A DNA stretch of 64,000 nt from an uncultured Eubacteriales bacterium (lineage in GTDB: Bacteria; Bacillota; Clostridia; Lachnospirales; Lachnospiraceae). The position numbers and the translations under genes are program-made. The stretch lies in the NCBI GenBank assembly GCA_900315425.1, contig OMZA01000003.1, forward strand, positions 1 through 64,000, given 5' to 3'. The notes under the pieces were generated by a model, which was given only the letters and a program-made list of their open reading frames with translations, was not told the origin of the DNA and made no database searches. Below, one piece after another: positions 22,517 to 32,806 of this stretch; the first letter of the stretch is position 1; the number at the start of each line of letters is the position of its first letter.

Positions 22517-25096
22517 ATGAATATAAACAAATTTACAAGGAAGTCTCAGGAGGCAATTGAAGAATGCCAGAAGCTGGCATACAAATATGGTAACCAGGAA
22601 ATAGATGAAGAACATTTATTATATGCTTTATTAACTATTGATGAAAGTCTTATTTTGCAGTTAATAGAAAAAATGGGAATTGATAAGAACTATTTTCTTA
22701 ATAGTGCTGAACAGACTTTGAATAAGAAAGTTAAAGTTCAGGGTGGAGAACTTAGAATTAGTCAAAGTCTCAATCAAGTACTTATAAATGCAGAAGATGA
22801 AATAAAGGTTATGGGAGATGAGTATGTTTCTGTAGAACATCTTTTTCTGGCATTGATTAAATATCCTAATAACGCGATTAAAGAACTATTTAGACAATTT
22901 GGGATTACAAGAGAAAGGTTTTTAGAGGCTTTAAAATCAATAAGAGGAAGTCAATCAGTTACTACTGATAATCCGGAGGATACTTATGATACTCTGAATA
23001 AATTTGCCAGGGATCTTGTTGAAGAGGCAAGAAATCAAAAGTTAGATCCGGTTATTGGAAGAGATTCGGAAATACGTAATGTTATTAGAATCTTGTCCCG
23101 AAAGACCAAGAACAATCCTGTTCTAATTGGAGAACCAGGTGTCGGAAAAACAGCTGCTGTGGAAGGGCTTGCCCAGAGAATTGTTAGAGGTGATGTACCG
23201 GAGGCACTTCAGAATAAAAAGGTATATGCACTGGATATGGGTGCTTTGGTTGCTGGTGCAAAATATAGAGGAGAGTTTGAAGAACGTCTCAAATCTGTTT
23301 TAAATGAAGTTAAAAATAGTGGTGGAGAGATTATTTTATTTATTGATGAGTTACATACCATAGTTGGAGCCGGTAAAACAGAAGGTTCCATGGATGCTGG
23401 AAATATGCTTAAACCAATGTTGGCAAGAGGGGAACTTCATTGTATTGGAGCAACAACCCTTGATGAGTATAGAAAATATATTGAAAAAGATGCTGCTTTG
23501 GAAAGACGTTTTCAGCCTGTTATGGTTAATGAGCCAACAGTTGAAGATACTATTTCTATTTTAAGAGGTATTAAAGAAAGGTATGAGGTATTTCATGGTG
23601 TGAAGATTACAGACTCTGCCTTGGTTAGCGCCGCAGTTTTATCAAATAGATATATATCTGATAGATTTCTTCCGGATAAGGCAATCGACCTTATTGATGA
23701 AGCTTGTGCCTCAATTAAGACAGATATGGACTCAATGCCAGCTGAACTGGATGAATTGAGAAGAAAAGTGATGCAGCTTCAGATTGAAGAAACAGCGCTT
23801 AAAAAAGAAGATGACAGATTAAGTAAAGAAAGACTTAATGAGCTTCAAATGGAATTATCGGAATTACAGACCGAGTTAGATACAAAAATGGCTCAGTGGA
23901 AAAATGAGAAAGCCAGTGTTGACAATGTATCTAAAATCAGAGAGCAGATTGAAGAATTAAATAACCAGATTCAAATAGCTGAAAGAGCCTATGATTTAGA
24001 AAAAGTTGCAAAACTAAGATATGGAGAACTTACAAAACTTAATCAACAGTTACAGATTGAAGAGGCAAAGATAAAAGAAAAGAATCTATCCTTAGTTCAT
24101 GAAGCAGTTACTGAAGATGAAATCACAGCAATTATTTCTAGATGGACTGGAATACCTGTTATGAAACTTAATGAATCTGAGAGAAATAAGACATTACATT
24201 TGGATCAGGAAATTCATAAGAGAGTTATAGGCCAAGATGAAGCTGTAAAGAAAGTTACAGAAGCAATTATTAGGTCTAGAGCCGGTATTAAAGATCCATC
24301 AAAACCAATTGGTTCGTTCTTATTCTTAGGACCTACTGGTGTAGGAAAAACAGAATTGGCTAAATCATTGGCAGAGAATCTATTTGATGATGAGAATAAT
24401 ATTGTACGTATTGATATGAGCGAATATATGGAGAAATTCTCAGTGTCTAGACTTGTAGGAGCTCCTCCGGGATATGTTGGCTATGACGAAGGTGGTCAGT
24501 TGACGGAGGCAGTTAGAAGAAAACCATATAGTGTTGTTCTTTTTGATGAAATAGAAAAAGCTCATCCAGATGTATTTAATATTTTATTACAAGTACTTGA
24601 TGATGGTAGAATTACAGATTCACAAGGAAGGACTGTAGATTTTAAAAACACTATTTTAATAATGACTTCAAATATTGGCTCGACATATTTGTTAGATGGA
24701 ATAAATGCAGATGGAGATATTTCTACAGCGGCAAGAGAAATGGTAGAAGGTGAATTAAAGAATCATTTTAGACCGGAGTTTATAAACAGGCTTGATGAGA
24801 TAATAATGTTCAAACCTCTTACAAAGGATAATATTACCCATATCATTGATTTACTTATAACTAATCTTAATAAAAGAATTGAAGACAAAGGTATTAGCAT
24901 AGAAATATCAAAAGAAGCTAAAGAATTCATAGTAAAACAGGGATATGATCCAGTATATGGTGCACGTCCATTAAAGAGATATTTGCAAAAAACAGTGGAA
25001 ACTTTAGCTGCAAAGCTTATATTGTCGGATTCTCTAAAAGAAGGGGATACTATAAAAATAGTTGTTGAAAATAATGAACTTATTGCAAAAAATTGA
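22517..25096 (+). CDS. clpB: ATP-dependent disaggregase ClpB
   Basis: An 859-residue AAA+ chaperone that pulls proteins out of aggregates with DnaK. Domains in order: Clp N-terminal repeats (1-145), first AAA domain with Walker [10 protein letters not shown] (205-213) and [13 protein letters not shown], the long middle coiled coil (about 400-525) that defines ClpB and distinguishes it from ClpC, second AAA domain with [29 protein letters not shown] and the C-terminal [16 protein letters not shown]. Length is usual. There is no ClpP-binding tripeptide loop that I can identify. The ribosome site GAAGGGAG is 9 bases from the ATG. Confidence 0.95.
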   Translation: MNINKFTRKSQEAIEECQKLAYKYGNQEIDEEHLLYALLTIDESLILQLIEKMGIDKNYFLNSAEQTLNKKVKVQGGELRISQSLNQVLINAEDEIKVMGDEYVSVEHLFLALIKYPNNAIKELFRQFGITRERFLEALKSIRGSQSVTTDNPEDTYDTLNKFARDLVEEARNQKLDPVIGRDSEIRNVIRILSRKTKNNPVLIGEPGVGKTAAVEGLAQRIVRGDVPEALQNKKVYALDMGALVAGAKYRGEFEERLKSVLNEVKNSGGEIILFIDELHTIVGAGKTEGSMDAGNMLKPMLARGELHCIGATTLDEYRKYIEKDAALERRFQPVMVNEPTVEDTISILRGIKERYEVFHGVKITDSALVSAAVLSNRYISDRFLPDKAIDLIDEACASIKTDMDSMPAELDELRRKVMQLQIEETALKKEDDRLSKERLNELQMELSELQTELDTKMAQWKNEKASVDNVSKIREQIEELNNQIQIAERAYDLEKVAKLRYGELTKLNQQLQIEEAKIKEKNLSLVHEAVTEDEITAIISRWTGIPVMKLNESERNKTLHLDQEIHKRVIGQDEAVKKVTEAIIRSRAGIKDPSKPIGSFLFLGPTGVGKTELAKSLAENLFDDENNIVRIDMSEYMEKFSVSRLVGAPPGYVGYDEGGQLTEAVRRKPYSVVLFDEIEKAHPDVFNILLQVLDDGRITDSQGRTVDFKNTILIMTSNIGSTYLLDGINADGDISTAAREMVEGELKNHFRPEFINRLDEIIMFKPLTKDNITHIIDLLITNLNKRIEDKGISIEISKEAKEFIVKQGYDPVYGARPLKRYLQKTVETLAAKLILSDSLKEGDTIKIVVENNELIAKN

Positions 25097-25121
25097 TATA
25101 AACCCTTTAATTTGATATAAT
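25093..25121 (+). promoter_or_regulatory. Sigma-A promoter overlapping the clpB stop
   Basis: TTGATA (25093-25098) and TATAAT (25116-25121) are 17 bases apart; the -35 box overlaps the clpB TGA codon. It should drive the two membrane-anchored genes that follow. Confidence 0.7.
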
Positions 25122-25195
25122 GTAACGGTTAGAAATCTTAAATTTGTATAAGATTAAATTAACTATTATATATGTATTAAGGGAAGGCACAGAAT

Positions 25196-25726
25196 ATGGA
25201 GAATTTCAAAAAAATAATGTCAATAATACTAGTTCCAATGGTATTTGCTATAACAGTTATTCTTGTGGTGACAGCAATCGTTGTAAATGTACCAACGGTT
25301 GATAAAACTGCAAATGATTTTATGGCAAAATACACTAGAGGACAATATGGGGATGCTTATTTAATGGTTGCGCATAATGTGGCTTATAATTTGAATTTTG
25401 TGAAGGATACAGAAAGCTATGCTACAAATCTAGCAGAGGATAACAATATAGATTACGAAGGTTATAAATTCAAACTAAAAAGTAGTAAAGCCTTATCTGA
25501 TAAGGAAATGGATGAACTTTGGGGAGAAGATAATAGTATGTATGGTACTAATCTATACGTAAGAAAAGATCAGGCAGAAGATGTAGTTGTGAGAACCTAC
25601 GAGCTATCAAAGAAAAATAAAGATACTAAAAAAACAATTATTTACATGGGAAAAATAGACGGTGAATGGAAAGTTCTAAAAGCAATATTTCAGAATAATA
25701 CAGGTAGTGAAGTAGTATTTAATTAA
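25196..25726 (+). CDS. Membrane-anchored protein of unknown function
   Basis: A 176-residue protein with one N-terminal membrane helix (about 8-32, IILVPMVFAITVILVVTAIV) and an outer domain of about 140 residues. The domain begins TANDFMAKYTRGQYGDAYLM and ends IIYMGKIDGEWKVLKAIF, a pattern like NTF2-like DUF4878-type domains. The next gene has the same layout and the same GEWKV ending, so the two are probably paralogues. GGGAAGG precedes the ATG. Function unknown. Confidence 0.7.
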   Translation: MENFKKIMSIILVPMVFAITVILVVTAIVVNVPTVDKTANDFMAKYTRGQYGDAYLMVAHNVAYNLNFVKDTESYATNLAEDNNIDYEGYKFKLKSSKALSDKEMDELWGEDNSMYGTNLYVRKDQAEDVVVRTYELSKKNKDTKKTIIYMGKIDGEWKVLKAIFQNNTGSEVVFN

Positions 25727-25753
25727 TTTTGTTTGATCACAGAAAGGGCTAGT

Positions 25754-26293
25754 ATGAGCAACTTATTTAAAAAAGAAAAAGAAGTAGAGATTATTACAGA
25801 TAAACATGAAGAAATGAGAAAGAGATCTAAAAAACGTAAGAAGAAACGTAAAATAATTCTTTCAATTGCTGCTGTAGCACTTATAATAATAGTAGTTGCA
25901 GTTATGGTGTCTTTAATAATCCAGGGAAATGGTTCACAAAAAAAATGTGCTAAAAAGTTTTTAGAGGCTGAAATTAAAGAAGATAAGAGTCTTGTGGAAA
26001 AATGTTATGCACATAAAAATGAGCTTACAGACTATGACTATAGTAGTATTATGTATGATATGGATGGATATGAATTTGATATATATAATACAGAAAACAT
26101 TTCTAAGTCCCATATAGAAGAGATATTTAATACATATTCTTACAAGACATTTGTTAAAAAAGAAGATGTACAGAAAATGACAGCGGTATATGTAAAATGT
26201 TCAAAGAAATTAGAAGAATATACAGATGAAAGCTATATGGTTGTATATGTTGGTAAGTATAAAGGTGAATGGAAAGTTATATGCATAGTATAA
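25754..26293 (+). CDS. Membrane-anchored protein, paralogue of the previous gene
   Basis: A 179-residue protein: a cytoplasmic N-terminus with a very basic block (KRSKKRKKKRK), one membrane helix (about 40-62) and an outer domain with KKCAKKFLEAEIKEDKSLVEKCY and a final VVYVGKYKGEWKVICIV. The layout and ending match the gene before it. I used the ATG at 25754, with GAAAGGG upstream, rather than a TTG at 25733. It follows its partner closely and precedes secG, but has no visible link to secretion. Confidence 0.7.
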   Translation: MSNLFKKEKEVEIITDKHEEMRKRSKKRKKKRKIILSIAAVALIIIVVAVMVSLIIQGNGSQKKCAKKFLEAEIKEDKSLVEKCYAHKNELTDYDYSSIMYDMDGYEFDIYNTENISKSHIEEIFNTYSYKTFVKKEDVQKMTAVYVKCSKKLEEYTDESYMVVYVGKYKGEWKVICIV

Positions 26294-26310
26294 ATTCTTT
26301 ATAATTTTTC

Positions 26311-26339
26311 TTGAAATATATAACCTACTATGTTAAAAT
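26311..26339 (+). promoter_or_regulatory. Sigma-A promoter of secG
   Basis: TTGAAA (26311-26316) and TAAAAT (26334-26339), 17 bases apart, end 39 bases before the secG start. Confidence 0.65.
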
Positions 26340-26378
26340 ATCACAGGTTAATGCAATCGATGTTTAGGAGGTAACACT

Positions 26379-26627
26379 TTGAGCACTAAGGAAATAGTTG
26401 AAATAGTATTTGTAATTGTTTGTATAGTATTGACAATCGTTGTTATGATGCAGGAGAGTAAGAATCAGGGACTTGGTGGAGCTCTTGGAGGCGGAATGAG
26501 TAACAATGATACATATTGGAGCAAGAATAAAAAACATTCGTTAGAAGGTAGACTTGCAATGATTACAAGAATTACAGCTGTTATTATGATAATTCTTGCA
26601 ATACTTATCAATTCAAAATTTTTATAA
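26379..26627 (+). CDS. secG: Preprotein translocase subunit SecG
   Basis: An 82-residue protein with two membrane helices (about 5-24 and 61-80) around the conserved SecG loop MQESKNQGLGGALGGG. It supports SecA-driven export through SecYEG. The start is TTG, fixed by TAGGAGGT 7 bases upstream; no ATG or GTG fits. It is followed by a terminator and then rnr and smpB, a common Firmicutes order. Confidence 0.93.
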   Translation: MSTKEIVEIVFVIVCIVLTIVVMMQESKNQGLGGALGGGMSNNDTYWSKNKKHSLEGRLAMITRITAVIMIILAILINSKFL

Positions 26628-26639
26628 AAGAATTAAATG

Positions 26640-26684
26640 GGCTTTGTTTTAGGTGTTTAACGTCTAAGCAAAGCCTTTTTTTTT
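26640..26684 (+). terminator. Terminator after secG
   Basis: GGCTTTG and CAAAGCC enclose a second pairing (TTTAGG...CTAA), followed by nine T at 26675-26684. Confidence 0.85.
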
Positions 26685-26765
26685 GTTGAAATTCCTTTAA
26701 TTAAGGGGTTATTTGGTGTATTATTAACTGGGGTGTTATGTGTATAAAGAAATGGAGGTATTCTT

Positions 26766-28910
26766 ATGGATTCTGAATTATTTGAAGAAAGAAAAAAAAT
26801 TGTTTTAGATATAATTAGTTCTCCTCATTACGTGCCTATGAAAGCTAAGGAATTGGCAATGGTTCTTAATGTTAAAAAGGAGGATAGAGAAGAACTTAAT
26901 GAGGTATTAGATGCTTTGTTAAGTGACGGTAAAATAATGGTTACAAAAAGAGGAAAATATAAAAAACCTGATAGTGATCATGTTATTGGAACTTTTGAAA
27001 GACATGAAAAAGGTTTTGGTTTTGTAACTTCTGAATGTATGGAAGAAGACATATATATTGCTGAAAGCGAAACAAATGGTGCAATGAATGAAGACACTGT
27101 AGAAGTAGCTATACATAAAGGATCTTCCGGAGTTAAGAGGGCAGAAGGAACAATTATTAGAATAATTACTCATGGTGTAGACGAAGTGGTGGGTCTATAT
27201 CAGGATTGTAAAAACTATGGCTTTGTTGTATGTGATAGAAAAAAAGTAAGTCCGGATATATTTATTCCTAAAGGAAAAAGTATGGGAGCTGTTAATGGAC
27301 ATAAGGTAGTGGTCAAACTTACAGATTATGGTGGAAATAATAAAAAACCAGAAGGTGAGGTAATTGAGATAATTGGTCATGTAAATGATCCGGGTACAGA
27401 CATACTTTCTATTGTTAAAGACTTAAAGATTCCAATGGAATATCCTAATTCAGTTATGGAATATGTTGAAAAGAATATTCCTGATGAAGTACCAGAAGAA
27501 GAAAAAGTTAACCGAGAAGATTTTAGAAATATTATGATGGTTACTATTGATGGGGAAGATGCTAAAGACTTAGATGATGCAGTATCCCTTGAAATTCAAG
27601 GAAATGAATATGTATTAGGTGTGCATATTGCAGATGTTTCTAATTATGTAACAGAAAACAGTGTACTTGATAAAGAAGCGTTAAAGAGAAGTACCAGTGT
27701 TTATCTTGTGGATAGAGTTATACCAATGATTCCTCATAAATTATCAAATGGGATATGTTCTCTTAATGAGGGAGAGGATAGACTTGCTCTTAGTGTAATT
27801 ATGAGAATTGATAAAAAGGGAAATGTTATATCTCACAAAATATGTGAATCAGTGGTTAATATAGATAAGAGAATGGATTATACAACTGTAAATAAAATTA
27901 TTGAGTTTGGAGATCCGGTTGCTATTAATGAGAATAAAGAATTAGTACCAATGCTACAAAAAATGAATGAACTTGCTTTAATCCTAAGAAGTAAAAGGCA
28001 TCAGCAGGGATCTATTGATTTCGAATTTCCTGAAAGTAAAATAATTCTTGACGAAAAAGGACATCCGGTGGATATTCTTCCTCATGAAAGAAATTTAGCG
28101 ACAAAACTTATTGAGGATTTCATGTTAATTGCAAATGAGACTGTTGCAGAAGAATACTATTGGTTGGAATTACCTTTTGTATATAGAATACATGAAAGTC
28201 CGGATCCTGAAAAAATCCAGAAGTTGGCTACATTTATTGCTAATTTTGGATATGGAATTAAAACTGACAAAGAAGAGGTTCATCCAAAGGAAATTCAAAA
28301 ACTATTAACTAAACTTGAAGGAACCAGTGAAGAAGCACTTATATCAAGACTTACATTAAGGTCAATGAAACAAGCCAAGTATTCAACTATTTGCAGCGGA
28401 CACTTTGGCTTGGCATTTAAATACTATTGTCATTATACTTCACCTATCAGACGTTATCCGGATTTACAGATTCATAGAATTATTAAAGAGAATCTCAGGG
28501 GAAATCTGACAGAGAAAAGAATCAGACATTATGAATCAATTCTCCCAGGTGTAGCAGAACAGACAAGTAAATGCGAAAGAAGAGCTGATGAGGCTGAAAG
28601 AGATACAGATAAATTAAAAATGGTAGAATACATGTCGGATCATATTGGAGAAGATTTTACAGGAGTTATATCATCAATTACCAATTGGGGAATGTATGTA
28701 GAACTTCCTAATACGGTTGAGGGATTAATCCATGTAAATAATATGACAGACGATTATTACTACTATGATGAAGAAAAATATAAGATGATTGGACAGGAAA
28801 GTAAAAAAGAATTTAAACTAGGTCAAAAAATAGATGTCACCGTTCTTGGTACAGATAAAGAAAGGATGACAATTGACTTTGTTATTAAAGGAATGGAAGG
28901 GACATCATGA
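26766..28910 (+). CDS. rnr: Ribonuclease R
   Basis: A 714-residue 3'-5' exoribonuclease of the RNB family that degrades structured RNA and non-stop mRNA. It has an N-terminal winged-helix region, two cold-shock domains ([13 protein letters not shown] and [12 protein letters not shown]), the RNB active site [17 protein letters not shown] with its aspartates, the [13 protein letters not shown] motif and a C-terminal S1 domain ([19 protein letters not shown]). It lacks a long basic tail. It overlaps smpB by 4 bases (ATGA), and works with SmpB-tmRNA in other bacteria. GGAGGT precedes the ATG. Confidence 0.95.
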   Translation: MDSELFEERKKIVLDIISSPHYVPMKAKELAMVLNVKKEDREELNEVLDALLSDGKIMVTKRGKYKKPDSDHVIGTFERHEKGFGFVTSECMEEDIYIAESETNGAMNEDTVEVAIHKGSSGVKRAEGTIIRIITHGVDEVVGLYQDCKNYGFVVCDRKKVSPDIFIPKGKSMGAVNGHKVVVKLTDYGGNNKKPEGEVIEIIGHVNDPGTDILSIVKDLKIPMEYPNSVMEYVEKNIPDEVPEEEKVNREDFRNIMMVTIDGEDAKDLDDAVSLEIQGNEYVLGVHIADVSNYVTENSVLDKEALKRSTSVYLVDRVIPMIPHKLSNGICSLNEGEDRLALSVIMRIDKKGNVISHKICESVVNIDKRMDYTTVNKIIEFGDPVAINENKELVPMLQKMNELALILRSKRHQQGSIDFEFPESKIILDEKGHPVDILPHERNLATKLIEDFMLIANETVAEEYYWLELPFVYRIHESPDPEKIQKLATFIANFGYGIKTDKEEVHPKEIQKLLTKLEGTSEEALISRLTLRSMKQAKYSTICSGHFGLAFKYYCHYTSPIRRYPDLQIHRIIKENLRGNLTEKRIRHYESILPGVAEQTSKCERRADEAERDTDKLKMVEYMSDHIGEDFTGVISSITNWGMYVELPNTVEGLIHVNNMTDDYYYYDEEKYKMIGQESKKEFKLGQKIDVTVLGTDKERMTIDFVIKGMEGTS

Positions 28911-29374
28911 GCAAAGAGTCAATAAAACTGATTGCCAACAATAAAAAAGCATATCATGATTACTTCATAGAAGAAAAATATGAAGCAGGTATCGTGCTGC
29001 ATGGAACAGAAGTAAAATCATTAAGAATGGGAAAATGTAGCATTAAAGAGGCATTTGTTAGAATAGAAGACGGCGAGTTGTTTATATATGGTATGCATAT
29101 AAGTCCATATGAAAAAGGAAATATTTTTAATAAAGACCCTTTAAGAATAAAAAAACTAATGATGCATGGATATGAAATAAATAAGATATCAGGAAAAATT
29201 GCTGAAAAGGGATACACATTAGTTCCTTTGCAGGTTTATTTTAAAGGAAGTCTCGTTAAAGTTGAAATTGGACTGGCAAAAGGTAAAAAACTGTATGATA
29301 AACGTGCAGATATTGCAAAGAAAGATCAAAGAAGAGAAGCTGAAAGGGATTTTAAGATTAGAAATTTAAAATAG
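28907..29374 (+). CDS. smpB: tmRNA-binding protein SmpB
   Basis: A 155-residue protein that binds tmRNA and carries it into stalled ribosomes. Typical sequence: [45 protein letters not shown] and the basic tail [24 protein letters not shown], which reaches into the mRNA channel. Length is normal. The start codon overlaps the rnr stop. Its RNA partner lies 9.6 kb downstream on the other strand (38976-39321). Confidence 0.96.
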   Translation: MSKESIKLIANNKKAYHDYFIEEKYEAGIVLHGTEVKSLRMGKCSIKEAFVRIEDGELFIYGMHISPYEKGNIFNKDPLRIKKLMMHGYEINKISGKIAEKGYTLVPLQVYFKGSLVKVEIGLAKGKKLYDKRADIAKKDQRREAERDFKIRNLK

Positions 29375-29383
29375 GTAGTTTTG

Positions 29384-32254
29384 ATGGTGGGTAAGATAAA
29401 TAAACGAAAAATAAAAAAAATGTTTATTAGATTTTCTCCAATAATAGCCATAGTTGTAGTTATGGCTATTGTTGCCGGAAATATATTAGGACATTTATAT
29501 AACAAAGAATCATATGCCGGAATTATAAAGTATTCTGTTGCAGTACCAACAGAGTTAAGAGTAAATGGCATAAAAAATAATTATAACGCAAGAATAGATG
29601 GAATTACATTTTCATGGAAATATAATAGCGATGATTACCGTAACAATAATCAAAAAAAATATCAGGTAGTTATATATAAAAGCGGCGACGAAACTATGGA
29701 AGTATATAACTCAGGAGTTGTTACTTCGTCTAAAAATAATAGTGTATCATTAGAAAACATTGAAAATACACTAAAACCTGATACTTTATATACCTGGAAA
29801 GTTAAAACAGTAGGAAGTAATGGTACAGAGAGTGACTTTTCAGAACCAGGAGTGTTTGTAACAGAGTCAAAGACAGACTATTACAGTTGGTCTAGTATAT
29901 GGGCAAATCCAGTTAATACAGAAACTTCTCAAAGTGATTATGTATTCATAAAGTCAAATAATTTTTCTATACCAAATGCTGGAAATGTTGCTAAAGTTAT
30001 AGCAAGAGTGGCATGTAAAGGTACTTTGACAGATAAAATGGCAATTGGTAATTTTTATTTTAACGGAAAATTATATGGAATGGCTGGGGCAACTTCTCTT
30101 TTAAAGAATGGAGTATATGAATGCTACTACATGGCATATGATATTACGGATTTAATAACAAGTGAATATAATAGTGTATCCTTAACCGGATATAGTAGAG
30201 ATAATGGTCGTGGATTCATGGTTGATGTGACCGCATACTATAATGATGGTACAAAAGAACAGCTTATAAATACTAATGATGTAAGTAATTGGAAGGCTAT
30301 GGATGCAGACAATGATGTATTTGGCTATGAAAGTGGAAATACTGCTCAAAGAAATACATATTTAAGCAGCACCGGATATTATAAGGTTCCTATGGAGAAT
30401 ATTAATACTAATTATTATCCATATGGATTCAAAGAAGCAACATATGATGCCTCTGCCTGGAACACGGCTGTGGAGAATTATTATGATTCTACAATTACAG
30501 ACGGTTATTATATTGAATTAAAACCATATCAATCAGAAAATGTTATGGCAAATGTGGTAGCTTCACAAAATGTTTTCCAAAACAGTGAGGGAGATATAAT
30601 ATTTGATATAGGAGAGCAGACTTTTGGTCTATTAAGAATAAATTTTAATTCCAACATTGCTACAGATATTAACGTATATCAGGGATATATGATGGATGGA
30701 GATAATGTGGATTACACTCTCAATAGTGGAATTAAATATAATGAAACATGGACGATAAAAGAAGGAAGCAACTCCTTTGATACGGTCATTAATAAGAATT
30801 TCAGATATTTACAAATTGAAACTGATAATTTAGATGAAGCAACAATTATAAGTATAATGTCCTCATTGAATAATGTTAAAGCCATTGAGATGAGAAAAGA
30901 GTTTGATGATTTTGCATCTTCTTTTTCATCTAGTGATGGAATGTTAAATATACTTTACGAAATGAGTAAAAAAACATATAAACAAACGTCATTGGATATA
31001 ATGACAGATTCAGTAGAGCGTGAACGTATAGCTTATGAGGGAGACGTTCTTATTAATTCTCAGTTGGATTATATGTTTACTAATGATTATTCTTATTCAA
31101 GAGAATCAATAGAACATTTAATTGAGAATCCTCAATGGCCGGGGGATTATAAATGTTTTTCTGTTTGGAATACATATAATTACTATATGAACACAGGTGA
31201 TGTTGAATTTGTAAAAAAACATTTAGATAGGTTAATAAAAAATTTAAGTAATGATGTGGAATATCAGGATTTAAAAACAGGTTTTGTGCGTTCAAAGTCC
31301 CACAGAAATAATATTAATGGTTCAATTGTAGATTGGCCAAGAAATGTAGCTAACATGCCAATGGGATTTTCTGATGCCGGATACTATAATGTTCCATATC
31401 TTTGTGAACTTACATATACCTATAAGTTGATGGCTGAACTTGGCAATATTACAGGGAAAAGTAATATATATACTACATATATTGGTAAATATAATACTTT
31501 AAAAGCTAATCTTATAAAATATGGGTATAATACTACAAATGGTAGATTTTACGATTCTCTTAATAAAAATGGAACACCTTACAATACCCATGAATCCATG
31601 CATTCTACGGCTTATGCTTTAGCGTGTGAAATATATAATAGTGACCAGATGGCTAAAGCAATGGCCGCTAATGTATATAATGATAACAAAGATGGATTTG
31701 TTTGTTCGATATACATGTCATATTTTGTATTACGTGGATTATTTAATGCAGGTGATAGTACAGATGCAACTACACTAATGACTATGAAGAATTCTGGCAC
31801 CAGTGGTGATGCATCGTATTGGGCTGTTGTTAACAAAAATGTAAATGAATTAGCACCGGAAGCCTGGAGCGAGGCTTTTAAAGCAAATATGTCTCATTCT
31901 CATCCTTGGGGAGCGGCGGCAGGAACCGTAATAAGTTCTGGAATATTTGGTATTAAACCATTAAATGCAGGACAGGAATTCATGGAAGTTAAAATTCAGC
32001 CGGGAATAATAAATGAGGCTAGTATTGATGTACCAACCTTGCAGGGTGATTTAAATATTAGCTATATAAACCAAGAAGATAGAATCACAGGAACGATTGT
32101 TGTACCTAAGAATATGAAAGTAAGACTTTTACTTCCTCATAAAAATTCTACGGATGAAATAAGTATTAATGGTAAAGTGGTTTCATCAATTGACGCAGCA
32201 TTTGGTTTTTCATATGTACAGTTATCTGCTGGTACATATGAATTCTCGAAATAA
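29384..32254 (+). CDS. Secreted GH78-type alpha-L-rhamnosidase-like enzyme
   Basis: A 956-residue protein with an N-terminal anchor or signal helix (about 16-38, IIAIVVVMAIVAGNIL). A fibronectin-III-like domain (PTELRVNGIK ... YTWKVKTVGSNG), a beta-sandwich region and an (alpha/alpha)6 barrel follow. The barrel carries TDSVERERIAYEGDVLINSQ, corresponding to the acidic DxxxRDER-like motif of rhamnosidases, then AGYYNVPYLCELTYTYKLMAELG and EAWSEAFKANMSHSHPWGAAAGTVI, as in the GH78 C-terminus. It likely removes rhamnose from outside glycans. Specificity cannot be read. A TTG at 29381 is adjacent to the ATG at 29384. Cysteine-poor. Confidence 0.75.
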   Translation: MVGKINKRKIKKMFIRFSPIIAIVVVMAIVAGNILGHLYNKESYAGIIKYSVAVPTELRVNGIKNNYNARIDGITFSWKYNSDDYRNNNQKKYQVVIYKSGDETMEVYNSGVVTSSKNNSVSLENIENTLKPDTLYTWKVKTVGSNGTESDFSEPGVFVTESKTDYYSWSSIWANPVNTETSQSDYVFIKSNNFSIPNAGNVAKVIARVACKGTLTDKMAIGNFYFNGKLYGMAGATSLLKNGVYECYYMAYDITDLITSEYNSVSLTGYSRDNGRGFMVDVTAYYNDGTKEQLINTNDVSNWKAMDADNDVFGYESGNTAQRNTYLSSTGYYKVPMENINTNYYPYGFKEATYDASAWNTAVENYYDSTITDGYYIELKPYQSENVMANVVASQNVFQNSEGDIIFDIGEQTFGLLRINFNSNIATDINVYQGYMMDGDNVDYTLNSGIKYNETWTIKEGSNSFDTVINKNFRYLQIETDNLDEATIISIMSSLNNVKAIEMRKEFDDFASSFSSSDGMLNILYEMSKKTYKQTSLDIMTDSVERERIAYEGDVLINSQLDYMFTNDYSYSRESIEHLIENPQWPGDYKCFSVWNTYNYYMNTGDVEFVKKHLDRLIKNLSNDVEYQDLKTGFVRSKSHRNNINGSIVDWPRNVANMPMGFSDAGYYNVPYLCELTYTYKLMAELGNITGKSNIYTTYIGKYNTLKANLIKYGYNTTNGRFYDSLNKNGTPYNTHESMHSTAYALACEIYNSDQMAKAMAANVYNDNKDGFVCSIYMSYFVLRGLFNAGDSTDATTLMTMKNSGTSGDASYWAVVNKNVNELAPEAWSEAFKANMSHSHPWGAAAGTVISSGIFGIKPLNAGQEFMEVKIQPGIINEASIDVPTLQGDLNISYINQEDRITGTIVVPKNMKVRLLLPHKNSTDEISINGKVVSSIDAAFGFSYVQLSAGTYEFSK

Positions 32255-32269
32255 GGAAGGATAACAAAC

Positions 32270-32797
32270 ATGAATATTAAAAAGAGTTTATTTATTAGTT
32301 TAATACTATCTGCAGTTATGATTATTACTTCCTTGAATTCCTGGGAATTTGATGCAGCTATGTGTACCATACCTCCCAATGTTGTATATGATACTCATTG
32401 TGAAAAGATTGGTTGGCAGGTATGGCAGCAGTGTGGTAATACATCAGGAACTATAGCAAGATCTAAAAGAATTGAATGTATAAAAATAAAACTAGATGAT
32501 TTAACGGGAGATTATCTGGATTCTCATGTAGAATACAGAGTTCATTGTCAAAGTTATGGATGGATGTCTTGGGTTAAGGACGGTGCTTTAGCAGGAACAA
32601 CGGGACAGGCTAAGAGAGTTGAAGCCATAAATATAAGGTTACAGGGAAGTATATCCAATGATTATGACATATATTATAGAGTACATGTACAAAAACACGG
32701 ATGGATGCCTTGGGTAAAAAATGGAGAGTTAGCAGGAACAACGGGACAGAAAAAAAGAATCGAAGCGATACAAATAATGTTAGTTGAAAAGAATTGA
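32270..32797 (+). CDS. Secreted protein of three ChW repeats
   Basis: A 175-residue protein: a signal peptide (about 1-28, IKKSLFISLILSAVMIITSL) and then three clostridial hydrophobic-W (ChW) repeats of about 45 residues. Each has the pattern YRVHCQSYGWMSW, a G.LAGTTGQ.KR core and EAI.I.L. ChW repeats are outer-surface modules of Clostridia thought to bind sugars or proteins. It has no other domain. AAGGA precedes the ATG, 15 bases after the GH78 stop, so the two are in one operon. Confidence 0.85.
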   Translation: MNIKKSLFISLILSAVMIITSLNSWEFDAAMCTIPPNVVYDTHCEKIGWQVWQQCGNTSGTIARSKRIECIKIKLDDLTGDYLDSHVEYRVHCQSYGWMSWVKDGALAGTTGQAKRVEAINIRLQGSISNDYDIYYRVHVQKHGWMPWVKNGELAGTTGQKKRIEAIQIMLVEKN

Positions 32798-32806
32798 TAG
32801 AAAAAT

